DNA of 64,000 nt from Armigeres subalbatus (lineage: Eukaryota > Arthropoda > Insecta > Diptera > Culicidae): positions 1 through 64,000 of the forward strand of contig NW_026943198.1 in the NCBI RefSeq assembly GCF_024139115.2, written 5' to 3'. The notes below the pieces were generated by a model. The model saw nothing but the letters and a program-made list of their open reading frames with translations, was not told where the DNA came from and made no database searches. Position 1 is the stretch's first letter; each line of letters starts with the position of its first letter. A program made the translations under genes and the position numbers. This document shows positions 53,461 to 64,000 of this stretch, in pieces.

Positions 53461-56400
53461 AGGGTGTCATATGTTTGGCTAGGCCAGGGGTTTTGAGAAA
53501 AAAGTGTTTGAATATTTGCTAATTTTCCTCATATTTTCCACTGAAATCGTCTTTGCTCGAACTATTGGAAAGTTCAATTTTTGGAAAAACACCCTCCTGG
53601 AATTCACAGAGGCAGCAAAGGACACCCCAATGATGGTGCCTACGGGTGTCATATGTTTGGCCAGGCCAGGAGTTTTGAGAAAAAAGTGTTTCAATATTAG
53701 ATATTTTTCCTCATGATTTCCACTGAAATCGCCTTTGCTCAAACTATTGAAAAGTTCAATTTTTGGAAAAACACCCTCCTGGAATTCACAGAGGCAGCAA
53801 AGGACACCCCAATGATGGTGCCTACGGGTGTCATATGTTTGGCTAGGCCAGGAGTTTTGAGAAAAAAGTGTTTAAATTTTTGCTATTTTTCCTCATGATT
53901 TCCACTGAAATCGTCTTTGCTCGAACTATTGAAAAGTTCAATTTTTGGAAAAACACCCTCCTGGAATTCACAGAGGCAGCAAAGGACACCCCAATGATGG
54001 TGCCTACGGGTGTCATATGTTTGGCTAGGCCAGGGGTTTTGAGAAAAAAAGTGTTTGAATATTTGCTAATTTTGCTCATATTTTCCACTGAAATCGTCTT
54101 TGCTCGAACTATTAAAAAGTTCAATTTTTGGAAAAACACCCTCCTGGAATTCACAGAGGCAGCAAAGGACACCCAAATGATGGTGCCTACGGGTGTCGTA
54201 TGTTTGGCTAGGCCAGGAGTTTTGAGAAAAAAATATTTGAATATTTGCTAATTTTGCTCATATTTTCCACTGAAATCGTCTTTGCTCGAACTATTGAAAA
54301 GTTCAATTTTTGGAAAAACACCCTCCTGGAATTCACAGAGGCAGCAAAGGACACCCCAATGATGGTGCCTACGGGTGTCATATGTTTGGCTAGGCCAGGG
54401 GTTTTGAGAAAAAAATATTTGAATATTTGCTAATTTTGCTCATATTTTCCACTGAAATCGTCTTTGCTCGAACTATTGAAAAGTTCAATTTTTGGAAAAA
54501 CACCCTCCTGGAATTCACAGAGGCAGCAAAGGACACCCCAATGATGGTGCCTACGGGTGTCATATGTTTGGCTAGGCCAGGAGTTTTGAGAAAAAAGTGT
54601 TTGAATATTTGCTATTTTTCTTCATGATTTCCACTGAAATCGTCTTTGCTCGAACTATTGAAAAGTTCAATTTTTGGAAAAACACCCTCCTGGAATTCAC
54701 AGAGGCAGCAAAGGACACCCTAATGATGGTGCCTACGGGTGTCATATGTTTGGCTAGGCCAGGAGTTTTGAGAAAAAAGTGTTTGAATATTTGCTATTTT
54801 TCCTCATGATTTCCACTGAAATCGTCTTTGCTCGAACTATTGAAAAGTTCAATTTTTGGAAAAACACCCTCCTGGAATTCACAGAGGCAGCAAAGGACAC
54901 CCTAATGATGGTGCCTACGGGTGTCATATGTTTGGCTAGGCCAGGAGTTTTGAGAAAAAAGTGTTTAAATTTTTGCTATTTTTTCTCATGATTTCCACTG
55001 AAATCGTCTTTGCTCGAACTATTAAAAAGTTCAATTTTTGGAAAAACACCCTCCTGGAATTCACAGAGGCAGCAAAGGACACCCCAATGATGGTGCCTAC
55101 GGGTGTCATTTGTTTGGCTAGGCCAGGGGTTTTGAGAAAAAAGTGTTTGAATATTTGCTATTTTTCCTCATGATTTCCACTGAAATCGTCTTTGCTCGAA
55201 CTATTAAAAAGTTCAATTTTTGGAAAAACACCCTCCTGGAATTCACAGAGGCAGCAAAGGACACCCTAATGATGGTGCCTACGGGTGTCATATGTTTGGC
55301 TAGGCCAGGAGTTTTGAGAAAAAAGTGTTTAAATTTTTGCTATTTTTCCTCATGATTTCCACTGAAATCGTCTTTGCTCGAACTATTAAAAAGTTCAATT
55401 TTTGGAAAAACACCCTCCTGGAATTCACAGAGGCAGCAAAGGACACCCCAATGATGGTGCCTACGGGTGTCATATGTTTGGCTAGGCCAGGGGTTTTGAG
55501 AGAAAAGTGTTTAAATTTTTGCTCTTTTTCCTCATGATTTCCCCTGAAATCGTCTTTTCTCGAACTATTGAAAAGTTCAATTTTTGGTAAAACACCCTCC
55601 TGGAATTCACAGAGGCAGCAAAGGACACCCCAATGATGGTGCCTACGGGTGTCATATGTTTGGCTAGGCCAGGGGTTTTGAGAAAAAGTGTTTAAATTTT
55701 TGCTAATTTTCCTCATATTTTCCACTGAAATCGTCTTTGCTCGAACTATTGAAAAGTTCAATTTTTGGAAAACACCCTCCTGGAATTCACAGAGGCAGCA
55801 AAGGACACCCCAATGATGGTGCCTACGGGTGTCATATGTTTGGCTAGGCCAGGGTTTTGAGAAAAAGTGTTTAAATTTTTGCTATTTTTCCTCATGATTT
55901 CCACTGAAATCGTCTTTGCTCGAACTATTGAAAAGTTCAATTTTGGTAAAACACCCTCCTGGAATTCACAGAGGCAGCAAAGGACACCCCAATGATGGTG
56001 CCTACGGGTGTCATATGTTTGGCTAGGCCAGGGTTTTGAGAAAAAGTGTTTAAATTTTGCTAATTTTCCTCATGTTTTCCACTGAAATCGTCTTTGCTCG
56101 AACTATTGAAAAGTTCAATTTTTGGAAAAACACCCTCCCGGAATTCACAGAGGCAGCAAAGGACACCCCAATGATGGTGCCTACGGGTGTCATATGTTTG
56201 GCTAGGCCAGGGGTTTTGAGAAAAAAGTGTTTAAATTTTTGCTAATTTTTCTCATATTTTCCACTGAAATCGTCTTTGCTCGAACCATTGAAAAGTTCAA
56301 TTTTTGGTAAAACACCCTCCTGGAATTCACAGAGGCAGCAAAGGACACCCCAATGATGGTGCCTACGGGTGTCATATGTTTGGCTAGGCCAGGAGTTTTG

Positions 56401-59400
56401 ATAAAAAAGTGTTTAAATTTTTGCTATTTTTCCTCATGATTTCCACTGAAATCGTCTTTGCTCGAACTATTGAAAAGTTCAATTTTTGGTAAAACACCCT
56501 CCTGGAATTCACAGAGGCAGCAAAGGACACCCCAATGATGGTGCCTACGGGTGTCATATGTTTGGCTAGGCCAGGGGTTTTGAGAAAAAAGTGTTTAAAT
56601 TTTTGCTAATTTTCCTCATATTTTCCACTGAAATCGTCTTTGCTCGAACTATTGAAAAGTTCAATTTTTGGAAAAACACCCTCCCGGAATTCACAGAGGC
56701 AGCAAAGGACACCCCAATGATGGTGCCTACGGGTGTCATATGTTTGGCTAGGCCAGGGTTTTGAGAAAAAAGTGTTTAAATTTTGCTATTTTTCCTCATG
56801 ATTTCCACTGAAATCGTCTTTGCTCGAACTATTGAAAAGTTCAATTTTGGTAAAACACCCTCCTGGAATTCACAGAGGCAGCAAAGGACACCCCAATGAT
56901 GGTGCCTACGGGTGTCATATGTTTGGCTAGGCCAGGGTTTTGAGAAAAAAGTGTTTAAATTTTTGCTAATTTTCCTCATATTTTCCACTGAAATCGTCTT
57001 TGCTCGAACTATTGAAAAGTTCAATTTTTGGAAAACACACCTCCTGGAATTCACAGAGGCAGCAAAGGACACCCCAATGATGGTGCCTACGGGTGTCATA
57101 TGTTTGGCTAGGCCAGGGTTTTGAGAAAAAGTGTTTAAATTTTTGCTAATTTTCCTCATATTTTCCACTGAAATCGTCTTTGCTCGAACTATTGAAAAGT
57201 TCAATTTTGGAAAAACACCTCCTGGAATTCACAGAGGCAGCAAAGGACACCCCAATGATGGTGCCTACGGGTGTCGTATGTTTGGCTAGGCCAGGAGTTT
57301 TGAGAAAAAAGTGTTTAAATTTTTGCTAATTTTCCTCATATTTTCCACTGAAATCGTCTTTGCTCGAACTATTGAAAAGTTCAATTTTTGGAAAAACACC
57401 CTCCTGGAATTCACAGAGGCAGCAAAGGACACCCCAATGATGGTGCCTACGGGTGTCATATGTTTGGCTAGGCCAGGGGTTTTGAGAAAAAAGTGTTTAA
57501 ATTTTTGCTAATTTTCCTCATATTTTCCACTGAAATCGTCTTTGCTCGAACTATTGAAAAGTTCAATTTTTGGAAAAACACCCTCCTGGAATTCACAGAG
57601 GCAGCAAAGGACACCCCAATGATGGTGCCTACGGGTGTCATATGTTTGGCTAGGCCAGGGGTTTTGAGGAAAAAGTGTTTAAATTTTTGCTAATTTTCCT
57701 CATATTTTCCACTGAAATCGTCTTTGCTCGAACTATTGAAAAGTTCAATTTTGGAAAAACACCTCCTGGAATTCACAGAGGCAGCAAAGGACACCCCAAT
57801 GATGGTGCCTACGGGTGTCATATGTTTGGCTAGGCCAGGGTTTTGAGAAAAAGTGTTTAAATTTTGCTATTTTTCCTCATGATTTCCACTGAAATCGTCT
57901 TTGCTCGAACTATTGAAAAGTTCAATTTTTGGAGAAACAACCTGCCGGAATTCACAGAGGCGGCAAAGTTCACGCGAACGATGGTGCCGCCGGGTGTAAT
58001 ATGTTTGGCTAGGCCAGGTGTGTTGAGAAAAAAGTGTTTAAATTTTTGCTAATTTTTCTCATATTTTCCACTGAAATCGTCTTTGCTCGAACTATTGAAA
58101 AGTTCAATTTTTGGAAAAACACCCTCCTGGAATTCACAGAGGCAGCAAAGGACACCCTATTGATGGTGCCTACGGGTGTCATATGTTTGGCTAGGCCAGG
58201 AGTTTTGAGAAAAAAGTGTTTAAATTTTTGCTATTTTTCCTCATGATTTCCACTGAAATCGTCTTTGCTCGAACTATTGAAAAGTTCAATTTTTGGAAAA
58301 ACACCCTCCTGGAATTCACAGAGGCAGCAAAGGACACCCCAATGATGGTGCCTACGGGTGTCATATGTTTGGCTAGGCCAGGAGTTTTGAGAAAAAAGTG
58401 TTTAAATTTTTGCTATTTTTCCTCATATTTTCCACTGAAATCGTCAGTGCTCGAACTATAGAAAAGTTCAATTTTTGGAAAAACACCCTCCTGGAATTCA
58501 CAGAGGCAGCAGAGGACACCCCAATGATGGTGCCTACGGGTGTCATATGTTTGGCTAGGCCAGGAGTTTTGAGAAAAAAGTGTTTAAATTTTTGCTATTT
58601 TTCCTCATGATTTCCACTGAAATCGTCTTTGCTCGAACTATTGAAAAGTTCAATTTTTGGAAAAACACCCTCCTGGAATTCACAGAGGCAGCAAAGGACA
58701 CCCCAATGATGGTGCCTACGGGTGTCATATGTTTGGCTAGGCCAGGAGTTTTGAGAAAAAAGTGTTTAAATTTTTGCTATTTTTCCTCATGATTTCCACT
58801 GAAATCGTCTTTGCTCGAACTATTGAAAAGTTCAATTTTTGGAAAAACACGCCCCTGGAACTCACAGAGGCAGCAAAGGACACCCCAATGATGGTGCCTA
58901 CGGGTGTCATATGTTTGGCTAGGCCAGGGGTTTTGAGAAAAAAGTGTTTAAATTTTTGCTAATTTTCCTCATATTTTCCACTGAAATCGTCTTTGCTCGA
59001 ACTATTGAAAAGTTCAATTTTGGAAAAACACCCTCCTGGAATTCACAGAGGCAGCAAAGGACACCCCAATGATGGTGCCTACGGGTGTCATATGTTTGGC
59101 TAGGCCAGGGGTTTTGAGAAAAAAGTGTTTAAATTTTTGCTAATTTTCCTCATATTTTCCACTGAAATCGTCTTTGCTCGAACTATTGAAAAGTTCAATT
59201 TTTGGAAAAACACCCTCCTGGAATTCACAGAGGCAGCAAAGGACACCCCAATAATGGTGTCTACGGGTGTCATATGTTTGGCTAGGCCAGGGGTTTTGAG
59301 AAAAAGTGTTTAAATTTTGCTAATTTTCCTCATATTTTCCACTGAAATCGTCTTTGCTCGAACTATTGAAAAGTTCAATTTTTGGAAAAACACCCTCCTG

Positions 59401-62400
59401 GAATTCACAGAGGCAGCAAAGGACACCCCAATGATGGTGCCTACGGGTGTCATAGGTTTGGCTAGGCCAGGGGTTTGAGAAAAAGTGTTTAAATTTTTGC
59501 TATTTTTCCTCATGATTTCCACTGAAATCGTCTTTGCTCGAACTATTGAAAAGTTCAATTTTTGGAAAAACACCCTCCCGGAATTCACAGAGGCAGCAAA
59601 GGACACCCCAATGATGGTGCCTACGGGTGTCATATGTTTGGCTAGGCGAGGGGTTTTGAGACAAAAGTGTTTAAATTTTTGCTATTTTTTCTCATATTTT
59701 CCACTGAAATCGTCTTTGCTCGAACCATTGAAAAGTTCAATTTTGGAAAACACCCTCCTGGAATTCACAGAGGCAGCAAAGGACACCCCAATGATGGTGC
59801 CTACGGGTGTCATATGTTTGGCTAGGCCAGGAGTTTTGATAAAAAGTGTTTAAATTTTTGCTATTTTTCCTCATGATTTCCACTGAAATCGTCTTTGCTC
59901 GAACTATTGAAAAGTTCAATTTTGGTAAAACACCCTCCTGGAATTCACAGAGGCAGCAAAGGACACCCCAATGATGGTGCCTACGGGTGTCATATGTTTG
60001 GCTAGGCCAGGGTTTTGAGAAAAAGTGTTTAAATTTTTGCTAATTTTCCTCATATTTTCCACTGAAATCGTCTTTGCTCGAACTATTGAAAAGTTCAATT
60101 TTTGGAAAAACACCCTCCTGGAATTCACAGAGGCAGCAAAGGACACCCCAATGATGGTGCCTACGGGTGTCATATGTTTGGCTAGGCCAGGGTTTTGAGA
60201 AAAAAGTGTTTAAATTTTTGCTAATTTTCCTCATATTTTCCACTGAAATCGTCTTTGCTCGAACTATTGAAAAGTTCAATTTTTGGAAAAACACCCTCCT
60301 GGAATTCACAGAGGCAGCAAAGGACACCCCAATGATGGTGCCTACGGGTGTCATATGTTTGGCTAGGCCAGGGTTTTGAGAAAAAGTGTTTAAATTTTTG
60401 CTAATTTTCCTCATATTTTCCACTGAAATCGTCTTTGCTCGAACTATTGAAAAGTTCAATTTTGGAAAAACACCCTCCTGGAATTCACAGAGGCAGCAAA
60501 GGACACCCCAATGATGGTGCCTACGGGTGTCATATGTTTGGCTAGGCCAGGGTTTTGAGAAAAAGTGTTTAAATTTTTGCTAATTTTCCTCATATTTTCC
60601 ACTGAAATCGTCTTTGCTCGAACTATTGAAAAGTTCAATTTTTGGAAAAACACCTCCTGGAATTCACAGAGGCAGCAAAGGACACCCCAATGATGGTGCC
60701 TACGGGTGTCATATGTTTGGCTAGGCCAGGGGTTTTGAGAAAAAGTGTTTAAATTTTGCTAATTTTCGTCATATTTTCCACTGAAATCGTCTTTGCTCGA
60801 ACTATTGAAAAGTTCAATTTAAACAAAAAACACCCTCCTGGAATTCACAGAGGCAGCAAAGGACACCCCAATGATGGTGCCTACGGGTGTCATATGTTTG
60901 GCTAGGCCAGGGGTTTTGAGAAAAAAGTGTTTAAATTTTTGCTAATTTTCCTCATATTTTCCACTGAAATCGTCTTTGCTCGAACTATTGAAAAGTTCAA
61001 TTTTTGGAAAAACACCCTCCTGGAATTCACAGAGGCAGCAAAGGACACCCCAATGATGGTGCCTACGGGTGTCATATGTTTGGCTAGGCCAGGGGTTTTG
61101 AGAAAAAAATATTTGAATATTTGCTAATTTTGCTCATATTTTCCACTGAAATCGTCTTTGCTCGAACTATTGAAAAGTTCAATTTTTGGAAAAACATCCT
61201 CCTGGAATTCACAGAGGCAGCAAAGGACACCCCAATGATAGTGCCTACGGGTGTCGTATGTTTGGCTAGGCCAGGAGTTTTGAGAAAAAAATATTTGAAT
61301 ATTTGCTAATTTTGCTCATATTTTCCACTGAAATCGTCTTTGCTCGAACTATTGAAAAGTTCAATTTTTGGAAAAACATCCTCCTGGAATTCACAGAGGC
61401 AGCAAAGGACACCCCAATGATGGTGCCTACGGGTGTCATATGTTTGGCTAGGCCAGGAGTTTTGAGAAAAAAGTGTTTGAATATTTGCTATTTTTCCTCA
61501 TGATTTCCACTGAAATCGTCTTTGCTCGAACTATTAAAAAGTTCAATTTTTGGAAAAACACCCTCCTGGAATTCACAGAGGCAGCAAAGGACACCCTAAT
61601 GATGGTGCCTACGGGTGTCGTATGTTTGGCTAGGCCAGGAGTTTTGAGAAAAAAGTGTTTAAATTTTTGCTATTTTTCCTCATGATTTCCACTGAAATCG
61701 TCTTTGCTCGAACTATTGAAAAGTTCAATTTTTGGAAAAACACCCTCCTGGAATTCACAGAGGCAGCAAAGGACACCCTAATGATGGTGCCTACGGGTGT
61801 CGTATGTTTGGCTAGGCCAGGAGTTTTGAGAAAAAAGTGTTTAAATTTTTGCTATTTTTCCTCATGATTTCCACTGAAATCGTCTTTGCTCGAACTATTA
61901 AAAAGTTCAATTTTTGGAAAAACACCCTCCTGGAATTCACAGAGGCAGCAAAGGACACCCCAATGATGGTGCCTACGGGTGTCATTTGTTTGGCTAGGCC
62001 AGGGGTTTTGAGAAAAAAGTGTTTGAATATTTGCTATTTTTCCTCATGATTTCCACTGAAATCGTCTTTGCTCGAACTATTGAAAAGTTCAATTTTTGGA
62101 AAAACACCCTCCTGGAATTCACAGAGGCAGCAAAGGACACCCTATTGATGGTGCCTACGGGTGTCATATGTTTGGCTAGGCCAGGAGTTTTGAGAAAAAA
62201 GTGTTTAAATTTTTGCTATTTTTCCTCATGATTTCCACTGAAATCGTCTTTGCTCGAACTATTGAAAAGTTCAATTTTTGGAAAAACACCCTCCTGGAAT
62301 TCACAGAGGCAGCAAAGGACACCCCAATGATGGTGCCTACGGGTGTCATATGTTTGGCTAGGCCAGGGTTTTGAGAAAAAGTGTTTAAATTTTTGCTAAT

Positions 62401-64000
62401 TTTCCTCATAATTTCCACTGAAATCGGCTTTGCTCAAACTATTGGAAAGTTCAATTGTCGGAAAAACACCCTCCTGGAATTCACAGAGGCAGCAAAGGAC
62501 ACCCCAATGATGGTGCCTACGGGTGTCATATGTTTGGCTAGGCCAGGAGTTTTGAGGAAAAAGTGTTTAAATTTTTGCTATTTTTCCTCATGATTTCCAC
62601 TGAAATCGTCTTTGCTCGAACTATTGAAAAGTTCAATTTTTGGAAAAACACCCTCCTGGAATTCACAGAGGCAGCAAAGGACACCCCAATGATGGTGCCT
62701 ACGGGTGTCATATGTTTGGCTAGGCCAGGGGTTTTGAGAAAAAAGTGTTTAAATTTTTGCTATTTTTCCTCATGATTTCCACTGAAATCGTCTTTGCTCG
62801 AACTATTGAAAAGTTCAATTTTTGGAAAAACACCCTCCTGGAATTCACAGAGGCAGCAAAGGACACCCCAATGATGGTGCCTACGGGTGTCATATGTTTG
62901 GCTAGGCCAGGGGTTTTGAGAAAAAAGTGTTTAAATTTTTGCTAATTTTCCTCATATTTTCCACTGAAATCGTCTTTGCTCGAACTATTGAAAAGTTCAA
63001 TTTTTGGAAAAACACCCTCCTGGAATTCACAGAGGCAGCAAAGGACACCCCAATGATGGTGCCTACGGGTGTCATATGTTTGGCTAGGCCAGGGGTTTTG
63101 AGAAAAAAGTGTTTAAATTTTTGCTAATTTTCCTCATATTTTCCACTGAAATCGTCTTTGCTCGAACTATTGAAAAGTTCAATTTTTGGAAAAACACCCT
63201 CCTGGAATTCACAGAGGCAGCAAAGGATACCCCAATGATGGTGCCTACGGGTGTCATATGTTTGGCTAGGCCAGGAGTTTTGAGAAAAAAGTGTTTAAAT
63301 TTTTGCTATTTTTCCTCATATTTTGCACTGAAATCGCCTTTGCTCAAACTATTGAAAAGTTCAATTTTTGGAAAAACACCCTCCTGGAATTCACAGAGGC
63401 AGCAGAGGACATCCCAATGATGGTGCCTACGGGTGTCATATGTTTGGCTAGGCCAGGAGTTTTGAGAAAAAAGTGTTTAAATATTTGCTAATTTTCCTCA
63501 TATTTTCCACTGAAATCGTCTTTGCTCGAACTATTGAAAAGTTCAATTTTGGAAAAACACCCTCCTGGAATTCACAGAGGCAGCAAAGGACACCCCAATG
63601 ATGGTGCCTACGGGTGTCATATGTTTGGCTAGGCCAGGGTTTTGAGAAAAAGTGTTTAAATTTTGCTAATTTTCCTCATATTTTCCACTGAAATCGTCTT
63701 TGCTCGAACTATTGAAAAGTTCAATTTTGGAAAAACACCCTCCTGGAATTCACAGAGGCAGCAAAGGACACCCCAATGATGGTGCCTACGGGTGTCATAT
63801 GTTTGGCTAGGCCAGGGTTTTGAGAAAAAGTGTTTAAATTTTTGCTAATTTTCCTCATATTTTCCACTGAAATCGTCTTTGCTCGAACTATTGAAAAGTT
63901 CAATTTTGGAAAAACACCCTCCTGGAATTCACAGAGGCAGCAAAGGACACCCCAATGATGGTGCCTACGGGTGTCATATGTTTGGCTAGGCCAGGGTTTT
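53461..64000 (+). repeat. 182-bp satellite, about 58 tandem copies, continuing past the window
   Basis: Units repeat every 182 bp (for example landmark frames at 54597, 54779, 54961, 55143 and 55325), with 1-4-bp losses in homopolymers in many copies. The consensus includes AGGCAGCAAAGGACACCCCA, ATGATGGTGCCTACGGGTGT, ATGTTTGGCTAGGCCAGG, TTTTCCACTGAAATCGTC and GAACTATTGAAAAGTTC. An inverted repeat GACACCC...GGGTGTC (16-bp spacer) is present in nearly all units. Each unit has a 60-70-codon plus-strand frame, but 182 is not a multiple of three, so frames rotate and end at the next unit. Variants cluster regionally, indicating expansion of sub-blocks. Confidence 0.97.

Noticed and set aside
53504..63491. 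Dozens of 60-70-codon ORFs in the 182-bp satellite as secreted peptides (hydrophobic N terminus)
   Set aside because: The unit length is not a multiple of three, the ORFs end in the next unit in a different frame, and indels break many copies; the hydrophobic start is AT-rich repeat sequence.
53461..64000. CRISPR array
   Set aside because: There are no unique spacers: whole 182-bp units are repeated, and the genome is animal.

Overview
This is non-prokaryotic DNA, and everything identifiable points to a culicine mosquito, most likely Aedes. The signs are tRNA-derived SINEs of the Feilai type with AAG tails, R1-, RTE- and I/LOA-like non-LTR retrotransposons, an insect Crypton-like tyrosine recombinase gene, many small TA-flanked or foldback elements, and several satellites. 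I found no convincing single-copy host protein gene. The window reads as repeat-rich intergenic, intronic or heterochromatic sequence. Species and family names rest on recognition by eye; no database search was made.

Layout. 0-4.6 kb: mostly anonymous AT-rich DNA with one dispersed repeat, a 59-bp RTE tail bounded by a target-site duplication (TSD), and a small TA-flanked inverted-repeat element. 4.64-8.38 kb: six tandem ~610-bp units built largely of nested foldbacks. 9.7-11.8 kb: a second TA-flanked element and dispersed repeats. 11.9-14.4 kb: a repeat copy split by an I/LOA-type retrotransposon (RT plus RNase H). 14.4-17.4 kb: a decayed RTE element on the minus strand. 17.5-22.2 kb: foldback elements, a SINE, two minisatellites and a 1.3-kb TA-flanked terminal-inverted-repeat element. 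23.4 kb: a small Cys/His plus coiled-coil ORF.

26.1-33.6 kb is a full-length but broken R1-clade element. It is interrupted by an AT-rich segment, by a 5'-truncated RTE copy with a 14-bp TSD, and by a 3'-UTR-only poly(A)-tailed relative of itself, also with a 14-bp TSD. 37.3-40.1 kb carries foldback ends like those of the 610-bp satellite, next to a two-exon Crypton-like recombinase gene and a cluster of short repeats. 40.6-44.4 kb is a degenerate GGAATTCC-rich repeat split by another non-LTR element with an 11-bp TSD. 45.3-47.5 kb is a SINE split by a 1.8-kb hAT-like non-autonomous element. 48.7-50.3 kb is a ~151-bp tandem array split by a Feilai-like SINE. 53.46-64.0 kb is a 182-bp satellite of about 58 copies that runs off the window end.

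The genes do not form a pathway. What links the parts is a legible insertion history, with at least six insertions dated relative to their hosts by TSDs or split homology. The most interesting unexplained structures are the 610-bp foldback satellite with two adjacent hairpins whose loops are complementary, its possible link to the Crypton-like locus, and the large 182-bp satellite with a conserved dyad in most units.
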